Shown here piece by piece: positions 13,694 through 20,378 of a stretch of 22,602 nt of DNA; position 1 is the stretch's first letter, and each line of letters starts with the position of its first letter. The notes beneath the pieces are model-generated. The model saw nothing but the letters and a program-made list of their open reading frames with translations. It did no database searches and was not told where the DNA came from. The stretch is from contig JAIOSD010000056.1 of NCBI GenBank assembly GCA_021107835.1, positions 1-22,602 on the forward strand, in the 5' to 3' direction. The stretch comes from an archaeon. Lineage in GTDB: Archaea > Nanobdellota > Nanobdellia > SCGC-AAA011-G17 > PNOQ01. The position numbers and the translations under genes were made by a program.

Positions 13694-13975
13694 ATGAAAA
13701 AAGATAAAAAATTAGCAAAAGAAAGAATAAAAACCCTATTCGAACAAGCAGAAAAAACTAAAAGTCAAACATTAGCAAATAAATATATTCAAACAGCTAG
13801 AAAAATAGCTATGAAACTAAATTTAAGGTTTCCAAGAGGTTACAAAAGAAAGTTCTGTAAACATTGTTACAATTATTTCAGAAAAGATAATTATAGAGTT
13901 AGAACAAAAAACAACAAAGTAATCTACACCTGTAAAAACTGTAAAAAATATATGAGATTCCCACTAAAGACCTAA
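13694..13975 (+). CDS. rnp4: RNase P protein Rnp4 (Rpp21 homolog)
   Basis: This 93-residue basic protein has two N-terminal helices (AKERIKTLFEQAEKT and NKYIQTARKIAMKLNL) and then a zinc ribbon with Cys55, Cys58, Cys80 and Cys83. The segment FPRGYKRKFCKHCYNYF is typical of Rpp21/Rnp4. It binds RNase P RNA together with Rnp1 and helps mature the 5' end of tRNAs. Its 3' end overlaps the convergent mazF end by 12 bases. A TATA-like tttttaataa lies about 20-25 bases before the ATG. Confidence 0.93.
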   Translation: MKKDKKLAKERIKTLFEQAEKTKSQTLANKYIQTARKIAMKLNLRFPRGYKRKFCKHCYNYFRKDNYRVRTKNNKVIYTCKNCKKYMRFPLKT

Positions 13976-14308
13976 ACTAACTTGAATAGCCAAACCAACT
14001 TTTTTCATAATAAAATCATCAACTTTTCCAATACGTTTGATAATCCTTAATTTATCTATTGTTCTTATCTGATTTAAAAGAATAGTTGAATCCTTTTTTA
14101 AGTTAGAATCAGACTTTAATAAAAATACATTAGTTGGAAATTCTTTACTATAAATTTTAGATGTTATCGGAGCAATAATAGTTGTTGGACTATACTTATT
14201 AGAAATATCATTTTGTATAACTAAAATTGGTCTAATTTTCCCTTGTTCAGAACCTTTAACAGGATCCAAATTCACCAAATAAATCTCGCCCCTTTTAATA
14301 ATTACCAC
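13964..14308 (-). CDS. mazF: MazF/PemK-type toxin
   Basis: The N-terminus has RGEIYLVNLDPVKGSEQGKI, with RPILVIQND after it, the PemK/MazF signature (Glu21, Gln22, Gly23 and Arg26 region), followed by PTTIIAPITS with the conserved Thr-Ser. A C-terminal LLNQIRTID matches the family's DQIRTVD strand. MazF toxins are ribosome-independent endoribonucleases that cut mRNA or other RNA. The 114-residue length is normal. The start overlaps the upstream antitoxin end by seven bases. The recognition sequence is unknown. Confidence 0.93.
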   Translation of the reverse strand: MVIIKRGEIYLVNLDPVKGSEQGKIRPILVIQNDISNKYSPTTIIAPITSKIYSKEFPTNVFLLKSDSNLKKDSTILLNQIRTIDKLRIIKRIGKVDDFIMKKVGLAIQVSLGL

Positions 14309-14535
14309 TCTACATCTAACTCAGAATCAGCATACTCGAATTCTTTAATTATCCGAAGAGATTCTTCTGCCATTTCTTTATGCCCTTCAATAAGCAAATC
14401 CTCTTGCATCTTTTTTTGCTTTTCTACATCATTAACCACCCTAACTATAACATCCTCATAAGTCTCATTAGAAGTTGTTTTCATTCTATTTAATACCATT
14501 TTTACATCTTCTTTAAGCTGAATTGTTGTAACCAT
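14302..14535 (-). CDS. Antitoxin of the MazF toxin
   Basis: This 77-residue protein lies directly upstream of mazF and overlaps it, as antitoxins do. The N-terminus VTTIQLKEDVKMVLNRMK is a beta strand plus helix like the DNA-binding start of ribbon-helix-helix or VapB-type antitoxins. The charged helix ETYEDVIVRVVND follows, and the acidic tail (EFEYADSELDVEW) suits neutralisation of the basic toxin surface. It is not the classical AbrB-type MazE. The ATG is leaderless relative to the TATA at 14557-14564, and palindromes there suggest self-repression. Confidence 0.85.
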   Translation of the reverse strand: MVTTIQLKEDVKMVLNRMKTTSNETYEDVIVRVVNDVEKQKKMQEDLLIEGHKEMAEESLRIIKEFEYADSELDVEW

Positions 14536-14539
14536 AATT

Positions 14540-14566
14540 CTATAGTTTAACTATAGTTTATAAACT
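14540..14566. promoter_or_regulatory. Palindromic operator and TATA of the toxin-antitoxin operon
   Basis: CTATAGTT-t-AACTATAG (14540-14556) is a 17-base palindrome, and AGTTTATAAACT (14555-14566) is a second perfect 12-base palindrome containing the TATA box. The first lies between the TATA box and the antitoxin ATG (14535). A bound antitoxin-toxin complex would block the preinitiation complex. Confidence 0.6.
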
Positions 14567-14569
14567 TTT

Positions 14570-14971
14570 CTATAACAAAAGAGTATACAATTTCCTCCAA
14601 TGATCCTTAACCCAATCTTTTTCCAAACTTAATAAGAACCCAAACCCCCTCTTTTTCATTTCTTTCTCAACAATTCCCCCCATATGAGGATATTTAAACT
14701 GTTGCAGGTGTGGACTTTGAAACCCATGCATATAATGCACTAACTCATGAGCAATAGTTGTATCTAAAATAAAATCAGGAACATCTGGGAATCTAAAAAG
14801 TGAATTAATTGCAATTTCAGTAGAACCATCACCTAATAATTTAATATGTGCAAATTTATTCTTCCACTTGCCTTTAAATAAAATAACCACATTATTCTTT
14901 CTCTCAACTTCTGGCATTAATTTCTGCCAAATAACATCCATCCTTCTATCCAGCCAAGCGTTATTTCTCAT
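14570..14971 (-). CDS. SprT-like HExxH metallopeptidase-type protein
   Basis: The motif AHELVHYMHG gives a zinc-binding HELVH (His75, Glu76, His79) in 133 residues. After it come QSPHLQQFKYPHMGG and a helix EKEMKKRG; His88, His96 or Glu102 could be the third ligand. The N-terminal part (MDVIWQKLMPEV, then a strand VILFKGKWKNKFAHIKLLGDGSTEIAINSLF) resembles the beta-sheet front of SprT/WLM-like proteases. SprT-like enzymes cleave proteins, in some cases DNA-crosslinked ones. The fold assignment is moderate and the substrate is unknown. No signal peptide is seen, so it acts in the cytosol. Confidence 0.7.
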   Translation of the reverse strand: MRNNAWLDRRMDVIWQKLMPEVERKNNVVILFKGKWKNKFAHIKLLGDGSTEIAINSLFRFPDVPDFILDTTIAHELVHYMHGFQSPHLQQFKYPHMGGIVEKEMKKRGFGFLLSLEKDWVKDHWRKLYTLLL

Positions 14972-14995
14972 AAAAATAAAAAGAAGAACTAGAAT

Positions 14996-15193
14996 TTAAA
15001 ACTTTTTAAATTGGGAAACATCTTCAAGTAGATCAATATGTCCAACAAATAAAGCTCTACAACAATATCTGTTCAAACCAAGACCATCCATAACTTTTTT
15101 TGGATCTTCTCCAGATTTAACTCTTTCTTGGAATTTCTCCCAGAGATGCCCTACTGGCTTACCACACGAAAAACATCTAATTGGAATTATCAT
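14996..15193 (-). CDS. rpoN: RNA polymerase subunit N (Rpb10 homolog)
   Basis: The start is set at the ATG giving MIIPIRCFSCGKPVGHLWEK, because archaeal RpoN always begins MI.PVRCFTCG. The longer frame upstream would run into S9 and is a shadow. The 65-residue protein has the zinc site Cys7-x2-Cys10 and Cys44-Cys45 in YCCR. RpoN helps hold RpoD and the large subunits together. It follows S9 with one base between, ending the conserved ribosomal/polymerase operon. Confidence 0.96.
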   Translation of the reverse strand: MIIPIRCFSCGKPVGHLWEKFQERVKSGEDPKKVMDGLGLNRYCCRALFVGHIDLLEDVSQFKKF

Positions 15194-15194
15194 T

Positions 15195-15587
15195 TTATCT
15201 GTAAGATTTCTGCCTTTTAGCTCTAGCTTTAGAGTCATTAGGCTTACAAACCTCCTTTCTTCTGGTATCAGCAACAATTAAGTGCCGATCATACTCTAAA
15301 AATTTATTCTTCAACTTTTTATCAGCTTCAACTAAACATCTAGCTATAGCAAGTCTAGAAGCCTCAGATTGACTTTGCCAACCACCACCATGAACATTAA
15401 CACTAATATCATATTTCTTAGAAAGCTCACCTGCAATAATCAAAGGCTCCATTATCTTCATCTTAGCCATCTCTGGAGTATACGTATCAAGAGAAACATA
15501 ATTAATCACAACAACCCCTTTTCCAGGTTTCATAGTAGCTCTAGCTATTGCAGTTTTTCTCTTTCCAGCTTTATGTATTACTTTCAT
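15195..15587 (-). CDS. rps9: Small-subunit ribosomal protein S9 (uS9)
   Basis: The protein has the S9 signatures: HKAGKRKTAIARATMKPGKG at the start and HGGGWQSQSEASRLAIARCL in the middle. It ends in the basic tail DSKARAKRQKSYR, which reaches the P-site tRNA. Length 130 is normal. It overlaps the L13 stop by four bases (ATGA coupling) and is followed by rpoN. Confidence 0.97.
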   Translation of the reverse strand: MKVIHKAGKRKTAIARATMKPGKGVVVINYVSLDTYTPEMAKMKIMEPLIIAGELSKKYDISVNVHGGGWQSQSEASRLAIARCLVEADKKLKNKFLEYDRHLIVADTRRKEVCKPNDSKARAKRQKSYR

Positions 15588-15994
15588 TTTTTGAGATGTT
15601 TACAAAGTTCACCAATTGTAGTATATGACATAGTTTTACTTTTTGAAATATGAGCACTTTTAATTGTTTCGAATTTCTTGTCTTTAAACTCGTCTGGAAC
15701 ACCAAGGTAACACATTACTCTCTTAAAAGCCAATCTTCCCTTCTCTTGTTTATAAGGCAACATCCCCCGAATCATTCTTCTAATAAATCTATCAGACATA
15801 GTAGGATTATAAGGGCCTTTCAAAGCATCCCCCCTATCCCTACGTACTTTAAATCTTTCAAAAATTTCTTTTTTCTTACCAGTAATTAATGCATTTTCAC
15901 AATTAACAATATCAATTTTCTCTCCAAGTAACGCTTTCTTAGCAACCCCGGTTGCCATCCTTCCAGCAATTAATTCATTTGCATCAATAATCAT
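15584..15994 (-). CDS. rpl13: Large-subunit ribosomal protein L13 (uL13)
   Basis: Archaeal L13 features are present: the start MIIDANELIAGRMATGVAKK, the strand IDIVNCENALITGKK, and the loop YNPTMSDRFIRRMIRGMLP with the family's RGMLP-type segment and a following KRVMCYLGVP. Length 136 is normal. L13 is an early assembly protein of the large subunit. Its start overlaps the L18e stop by four bases. Confidence 0.97.
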   Translation of the reverse strand: MIIDANELIAGRMATGVAKKALLGEKIDIVNCENALITGKKKEIFERFKVRRDRGDALKGPYNPTMSDRFIRRMIRGMLPYKQEKGRLAFKRVMCYLGVPDEFKDKKFETIKSAHISKSKTMSYTTIGELCKHLKK

Positions 15995-16329
15995 CCTAAA
16001 ATCCTCACATCCTTTCCTTTTGGATTCTTTTCAAATAATTCTTTAATAGTAAGTTTATTTTTTATTTTCTCAGAAGCACTTTCACTAAATCTCAAAGCTG
16101 CCACACTAACTTCATGATCTAAATCTCCAGTACCCAAAACATCTCCAGGCACTAAAACAACTTCATTAGCTTTAGTAACTTTATTTATTTTTGAAACATT
16201 AACTTTTCTCTTCCTTCTAGTTGAATTCTCTAATTCCTTAACAACCCTCTTCCAAAATCCAGAGTTCCCTCTACCCGCATGCTCTTTTATTTCCTTTATC
16301 AGGTTCACAAGATTTTTGTTTGTTTTCAT
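15991..16329 (-). CDS. rpl18e: Large-subunit ribosomal protein L18e (eL18)
   Basis: The 112-residue protein has the L18e landmarks: FWKRVVKELENSTRRKRKVN, VSKINKVTKANEVVLVPGDV, and the motif LGTGDLDHEVSVAALRFS. L18e occurs only in archaea and eukaryotes. It starts eight bases after the tRNA-Leu gene, so the tRNA must be cut from the shared transcript. Confidence 0.96.
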   Translation of the reverse strand: MKTNKNLVNLIKEIKEHAGRGNSGFWKRVVKELENSTRRKRKVNVSKINKVTKANEVVLVPGDVLGTGDLDHEVSVAALRFSESASEKIKNKLTIKELFEKNPKGKDVRILG

Positions 16330-16337
16330 TTTTTAAT

Positions 16338-16421
16338 TGCAGGCGACAGGATTCGAACCTGCGTAGGCACTAAGCCACATGGGCCTTAACCATGTCCATT
16401 TGACCACTCTGGCACACCTGC
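16338..16421 (-). tRNA. tRNA-Leu, anticodon reads AAG by strict cloverleaf
   Basis: The 84-base class II tRNA lies between rpoD and rpl18e. Acceptor GCAGGTG pairs with CGCCTGC (one G-T), discriminator A. The D stem is CCA/TGG, the variable arm GGC-TTAGT-GCC, and the T arm GCAGG-TTCGAAT-CCTGT. The anticodon stem CATGG/CCATG encloses TTAAGGC. By normal counting the anticodon is AAG; an opened top pair would instead present TAA. Both are Leu. A34 tRNAs are almost unknown in archaea. A tRNA-Leu ahead of L18e is also known from the halobacterial S9 operon. Confidence 0.88.
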
Positions 16422-16432
16422 ACAAAACAGGT

Positions 16433-17266
16433 TTATTTCTTAAGCTTGGTTACTTTCTTTGCGACATTAACAGCATCTTTAATAACTTTTTCAGTAAGAT
16501 TATTTCCCTTTAATGCCTTTTCAAACTCTTCTATTTTATCATTAAGTTTTTCTAAAGCTGTAATAATCATTTCAACGCAATCTAACTGACCAAACGACTC
16601 AATATAAACTATAAATTTATCCTCTTCATAATCTACTTTTAATAACTCTTCACACGCGCCCTCACAAGCCTCATACAAATTATCTTTCAATAAAGCTTCT
16701 TCATTAAGCTTCCCGTCTTTAAAGGCTTGTTTAGGAAATTCATCTTTAAATTGCTCTATTTTTTTAGCATCATTATTTATTACTAAAATAGGTTTATGAT
16801 GATAATAAACAACACCAGGAGAAAACTTCATGTGTTGTTTTCCCCTTCCAAGAACCGCAATAGCATGTAACTCTAATTCTTGACCTTCAAGTAATTTAAC
16901 AATTGGAATATCTTCAAAAACAGATTTTATCTTTTCATCAGTGGATTCCAATTCCTTGCTATAAACAATTACAGGCCCTTTAGCTTTTAACTTAAATTCA
17001 ACCTGATTCAAAACTTTTCCTTTTTTATCATCATCACCTTCTTTATAAATTTTTAAATCTGTTGTTAAAGGTATTAAACCAAGTCTATTAGCTAAAATTT
17101 CATCAAATAAAGCAGTATCATTTTTTATAAATTCCACCTCTTCAATAGCCATTGTAGGAACCTCTGAAACAATTAATCTACGCAGAGTATTAACTTCTGT
17201 TTCGTTAGTATTAGAAAGCTCTAATACTAACTTTTTATCTATTTTTTCAATAACATTTATTTCCAT
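16433..17266 (-). CDS. rpoD: RNA polymerase subunit D (Rpb3 homolog)
   Basis: The start is placed at the ATG giving MEINVIEKIDKKLVLELSNT; the longer upstream frame overlaps S11 and is not real. The alpha-like motif VNTLRRLIVSEVPTMAIEEV is clear, then DEILANRLGLIPLTTD and HAIAVLGRGKQHMKFSPG. At 277 residues it is a normal archaeal RpoD. It dimerises with RpoL to begin polymerase assembly. Many archaeal RpoD proteins carry a ferredoxin-like iron-sulphur domain with four Cys; here that region has only a Cys pair (CEGAC), so a cluster is unlikely. Confidence 0.96.
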   Translation of the reverse strand: MEINVIEKIDKKLVLELSNTNETEVNTLRRLIVSEVPTMAIEEVEFIKNDTALFDEILANRLGLIPLTTDLKIYKEGDDDKKGKVLNQVEFKLKAKGPVIVYSKELESTDEKIKSVFEDIPIVKLLEGQELELHAIAVLGRGKQHMKFSPGVVYYHHKPILVINNDAKKIEQFKDEFPKQAFKDGKLNEEALLKDNLYEACEGACEELLKVDYEEDKFIVYIESFGQLDCVEMIITALEKLNDKIEEFEKALKGNNLTEKVIKDAVNVAKKVTKLKK

Positions 17267-17267
17267 T

Positions 17268-17678
17268 TTAAACTCTTCTACCTCTTCGGCCTCCTTTTTT
17301 TCTACAACCATCATGTGGAAGCGGGGTAACTTCTTCAATATCTCCAATTTTAAGTCCAGCCCTAGTCAATGTCCTAATCGCTGCTTGTGCCCCTGGACCA
17401 GTACTTGTTGGACCATTATGCCCTCCAGGCGCCCTTACTTTAATATGAACAGCATTTATTCCTTTTTCTAATGCATTCTCTGCAGCCATTTTTGCCGCAG
17501 TCATAGCAACAGTAGGACTTGCTTCCAATCTATGAGTTTTAGTAACCATGCCCCCACTAACTTTAGCTATTGTTTCTGAACCAGTTATATCTGTAATATG
17601 AATTATAGTATTATTATAAGAAGCAAATATGTGTACAATTCCCCATTTCAATTTCTTTTTTTTATTTATAAATACCAT
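17268..17678 (-). CDS. rps11: Small-subunit ribosomal protein S11 (uS11)
   Basis: The protein has the S11 core: GIVHIFASYNNTIIHITDITG, VTKTHRLEASPTVAMTAAKM and the loop RAPGGHNGPTSTGPGAQAAI. It ends DGCRKKGGRRGRRV, the conserved basic tail. Length 136 is normal. S11 lies in the platform next to the mRNA exit. It sits one base upstream of rpoD and directly after S4 in the operon. Confidence 0.98.
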   Translation of the reverse strand: MVFINKKKKLKWGIVHIFASYNNTIIHITDITGSETIAKVSGGMVTKTHRLEASPTVAMTAAKMAAENALEKGINAVHIKVRAPGGHNGPTSTGPGAQAAIRTLTRAGLKIGDIEEVTPLPHDGCRKKGGRRGRRV

Positions 17679-18329
17679 TTACTCGCTTGCTACCTCTGTT
17701 GATTTTGTTTCTTCTTTTACAGCCTTCTCAATTTTGCTTTCTTCAGTAATCTTCTTAACTTCTTCTTTTTTAGGCCCTTTAATCTCCTCTAAAACTTTTT
17801 TGTCTTCTTTAGTTAAAACAGCCCTCTCAGGATGATCTTCTTTAGAAAGTGTGGATAAAGCATCAAAAATAATCTTAGGTTCTTCAGCAAGAGAAACCAT
17901 ATAAGAAGGTGCAGTCACTTTTTTTTCATTAACAATCACATGCCCATGCACAATAAATTGCCTAGCTTGTTTTGTGGATCTAGCAAATCCTTTCTTAATC
18001 ACAAAAGTTTGTAATCTCCTATCAAAAAAATCTATAGCTTTCAAACCTAAAACATCTTCTAGTTTAGAATCTTTAGTCAACAAACCATACCTAACCAATT
18101 TTACCAATAATTCTTTTTCCTCTTTTCTTGCCTGCTCAGAAAATTTATCGGCAATAAGTTTCTTAGCTTGTGCTCTTGCTTTTCTTAATTTAGCAATTTC
18201 TTTCCATATTTCCTTCTTATTTTTAAAACCATAATTTCGAATATATTCTTTTTCTTCTATAATTCTCTCTTTCTGCCAAGGATGGATTGGCGTTTCATAT
18301 TTTTTTCTGATTCTTTTCGTTTGACCCAT
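17679..18329 (-). CDS. rps4: Small-subunit ribosomal protein S4 (uS4)
   Basis: An archaeal S4 start (TKRIRKKYETPIHPWQKERI) leads to the S4 RNA-binding domain at about 100-155, with RRLQTFVIKKGFARSTKQAR, then QFIVHGHVIVNEKKVTAPSY. The tail (about 175-216) is rich in Lys and Glu and likely disordered; 216 residues is a little longer than usual because of it. S4 is a primary 16S rRNA binder. Its stop touches the S11 start. Confidence 0.97.
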   Translation of the reverse strand: MGQTKRIRKKYETPIHPWQKERIIEEKEYIRNYGFKNKKEIWKEIAKLRKARAQAKKLIADKFSEQARKEEKELLVKLVRYGLLTKDSKLEDVLGLKAIDFFDRRLQTFVIKKGFARSTKQARQFIVHGHVIVNEKKVTAPSYMVSLAEEPKIIFDALSTLSKEDHPERAVLTKEDKKVLEEIKGPKKEEVKKITEESKIEKAVKEETKSTEVASE

Positions 18330-18330
18330 T

Positions 18331-18777
18331 TTACTTCTTCTTCCTCTTTACACCAAGAGATTTCTTAGATTTTCTAAAATGCCCTTTAGTTCTTTGACCA
18401 CGAACAGGTAAACCAGCTGCATGCCTCATCCCTCTATAACTTTTAATCTTTTTTAATTTTTTAACATCAAATTCTTTTCTTAATTTTAAATTAACACCAA
18501 GTAAGTGTTTATCCGTTCCTTCATCATAATCTTTTCTTCTGTTTAACATCCATTTAGGAAATTTGCTTAAATCCACCATTGTACTTTCAATTTTTTTGAT
18601 TTCATCCTCTGTCAACAAACCAGCTTTTTTACTAGCATCAACACCAGAAATCGTACAAATAGCATTAGACATGGAAAAACTAATACCTTTAACTTTATTC
18701 AGAGCATGTTTAATCGATTTAGTCCCATCTATATCCGCTGCAAAAATTCTAAATACATGCCTTAATTTCTGCTCCAT
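18331..18777 (-). CDS. rps13: Small-subunit ribosomal protein S13 (uS13)
   Basis: The S13 start LRHVFRIFAADIDGTKSIKH (helix-two-turn-helix region) and the motif KVKGISFSMSNAICTISGVD are clear. The C-terminal part has KKIKSYRGMRHAAGLPVRGQ, then RTKGHFRKSKKS, contacting A- and P-site tRNAs. Length 148 is typical. It is the first gene of the S13-RpoN operon. A TATA-like ctttttaaatag lies about 30 bases upstream on the minus strand. Confidence 0.97.
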   Translation of the reverse strand: MEQKLRHVFRIFAADIDGTKSIKHALNKVKGISFSMSNAICTISGVDASKKAGLLTEDEIKKIESTMVDLSKFPKWMLNRRKDYDEGTDKHLLGVNLKLRKEFDVKKLKKIKSYRGMRHAAGLPVRGQRTKGHFRKSKKSLGVKRKKK

Positions 18778-18823
18778 TTTCTATTTTGATGCTCTCAAGC
18801 TATTTAAAAAGCTTTTGCTATAT

Positions 18824-19381
18824 CTATGTAAACAACCTGTGCTTATCCTCGTTATTTAATTCAAGGTAGATTCTTTTTATTATGATTTTTTTTGGATCTG
18901 GAACTAATTTTACTCTTGCTTTAATATCTTTAAATGATTCAAATGGCTTTTCCATTCTTTCATCAATTATCATCCTAGTATGTTTTTTCCCTATACCAGG
19001 CAACAATTCCATTTGATGCATTCTTGTATTTATTGGTCCAGCATTATTAAAAAACCCAACAAACTCTTTTTCACTTTCCTCTACCTTCTTTTCTACCACA
19101 AATTCAAGTTCAGCTTTTGCAGTCAATGTTAACTTTGAAAGAGGGATTTTGCCAATAATATGGTGTATTTTATCTCTCTTCCCTTCTCCGATATAAACTT
19201 CCTCATGGGGCTGTAGAAATTCCCCCTTCTTAGGAACCAGTTCCAACAGCGTAAACTGATTTTTTCCTATAGCTTGTGCTATGGCTGTCTTCTGGTGCAT
19301 AGGTCTTGTATCGAAGGGATACCCATGCGGAAGAAAATCCAAAATAATTACAAATTCCTCCTTCACTAGCGGTCTTATCAT
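18824..19381 (-). CDS. DUF655 RNA-binding-like protein
   Basis: This 185-residue protein matches the archaeal DUF655 family. An OB-like beta domain (about 1-85: EFVIILDFLPHGYP, AQAIGKNQFTLLELVP, HEEVYIGEGKRDKIHHIIG) leads to a helical part and a helix-hairpin-helix motif (about 125-145: LLPGIGKKHTRMIIDERMEK, then PFESFKDIKARV). The family is found beside L21e and RpoF across archaea and is thought to bind nucleic acid. Its exact role is not established. Confidence 0.9.
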   Translation of the reverse strand: MIRPLVKEEFVIILDFLPHGYPFDTRPMHQKTAIAQAIGKNQFTLLELVPKKGEFLQPHEEVYIGEGKRDKIHHIIGKIPLSKLTLTAKAELEFVVEKKVEESEKEFVGFFNNAGPINTRMHQMELLPGIGKKHTRMIIDERMEKPFESFKDIKARVKLVPDPKKIIIKRIYLELNNEDKHRLFT

Positions 19382-19389
19382 TTTTTTCC

Positions 19390-19719
19390 TTATACATACT
19401 TGCTCACTATCTCTATTATTTTTTTCAAATCCTCATCTTTGAGGGTTATATTCTCCCCAGACAAAACAGTTCTTAAACTATCCATATCAGTAGGAAGTAT
19501 GTTAATTATTAGCGTTATATGCTTTAATTTTAATCTTCCGATTCCTGCTTCTTCAAGCTCATTTTTTAACTTTTCATAATCCTTTGTCTTTTGAACAACT
19601 TTTAGATATTCTTCTACTTTTTTAGCCCTAAAGTTAAGCTCTTTATCTCGCTTTTTAATTCCTTGTATGTGTTTTTCCATTTCTGGTAAACTTATTGGGG
19701 TTTCATTAACAATTTCCAT
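19390..19719 (-). CDS. rpoF: RNA polymerase subunit F (Rpb4 homolog)
   Basis: The 109-residue helical protein has the Rpb4 pattern: a start with ETPISLPEMEKHI, a long charged helix and a C-terminal HRDC-like part ending MDSLRTVLSGENI, DEDLKKIIEIVSKY. RpoF pairs with RpoE to form the polymerase stalk. The order L21e-RpoF-DUF655 is a conserved archaeal cluster and supports the call. Two bases separate it from L21e. Confidence 0.93.
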   Translation of the reverse strand: MEIVNETPISLPEMEKHIQGIKKRDKELNFRAKKVEEYLKVVQKTKDYEKLKNELEEAGIGRLKLKHITLIINILPTDMDSLRTVLSGENITLKDEDLKKIIEIVSKYV

Positions 19720-19721
19720 TT

Positions 19722-20009
19722 TTATACCTTCTTAAGATGGACTGGATGTACTAAAATAGATTTATCCTTGTTTCCATCTTTTATTTTAATATAATAGTTG
19801 CTCCCTTGTTTCTTACTTATTATCCCTGCTTTTCCATGGTATTTGGGGTGATACATCCCAGTTTGCACACCAGATTCAGCAACAAAGTAAACCTTCTCTC
19901 CTTCCTTAAATTCCTGGAAGTATTTCCTTATTGCAATCTTTCCTTTAGATCGCACATTCTTACTTAATTTACTTCTCGTTTTCCTTCTATATCCGCCAGT
20001 TCTTTGCAT
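19722..20009 (-). CDS. rpl21e: Large-subunit ribosomal protein L21e (eL21)
   Basis: The start MQRTGGYRRKTRSKLSKNVR and the segments VYFVAESGVQTGMYHPKYHG and KAGIISKKQGSNYYIKIKDG are diagnostic of archaeal L21e. Length 95 is normal. It is the first gene of the L21e-RpoF-DUF655 operon, with a TATA (tttataaatag) about 35 bases upstream on the minus strand. Confidence 0.97.
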   Translation of the reverse strand: MQRTGGYRRKTRSKLSKNVRSKGKIAIRKYFQEFKEGEKVYFVAESGVQTGMYHPKYHGKAGIISKKQGSNYYIKIKDGNKDKSILVHPVHLKKV

Positions 20010-20060
20010 TTTTAAATACCTAAATAATCCGAAGAATTATTCTATTTATAAAGGTTTTTA

Positions 20061-20339
20061 TTAGGATATTTTATTTAAAATCCCTGATAAAGCCTTATCC
20101 AATGCAAAAAATAAATTAGATGCCTTAGCCTCGCTAATTATTTCATTTTCTGAATCAACTTTAACATAAATTAAAAACCCTCCCTCCTTCTTTAAACTAA
20201 TTGTTATTTTTTTAAAGTCTTTAACTTTTTCAGAAATATTTTTCGTATAGTTTCCAACCACTTTTTTTACAACTATCAAATTCCCCGATTCTATTTTCTC
20301 AAATCCATCTAAATTAATATTTCCACCTAGTTCTATCAT
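20061..20339 (-). CDS. Small HPF-like protein (putative), unknown function
   Basis: This 92-residue protein has a start with IELGGNINLDGFEKIESGNL, then VVKKVVGNYTKNISEKV, a KKITISLKKEGGFLIYVKV strand pair, and a last helix FFALDKALSGILNKI. The strand-helix-strand-strand-helix order and the NLFFALDKAL end resemble the S30AE/HPF fold and a group of archaeal small proteins with the same layout. Together with the 12392 gene there would be two such proteins in one window. The assignment is by pattern only. It precedes the L21e operon on the same strand with a 51-base gap. Confidence 0.5.
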   Translation of the reverse strand: MIELGGNINLDGFEKIESGNLIVVKKVVGNYTKNISEKVKDFKKITISLKKEGGFLIYVKVDSENEIISEAKASNLFFALDKALSGILNKIS

Positions 20340-20378
20340 AAAATATTATAAGAAGTACTACAATTTAAGATTTTCGAT

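Noticed and set aside
15194..15277. Longer N-terminus of RpoN overlapping S9
   Set aside because: Archaeal RpoN begins with MI.P.RCF.CG, which fits the ATG at 15193; the extension is antiparallel-free shadow of S9 in another frame.
17267..17347. Longer N-terminus of RpoD overlapping S11
   Set aside because: The extra 27 residues are out-of-frame S11 sequence; the internal ATG at 17266 gives the family start and a one-base gap.
20022..20041. UUCG-capped hairpin upstream of L21e
   Set aside because: With the TATA at about 20042-20050 most of it lies upstream of the expected start site, so it would not be transcribed; the stem is only A-T pairs with a bulge.
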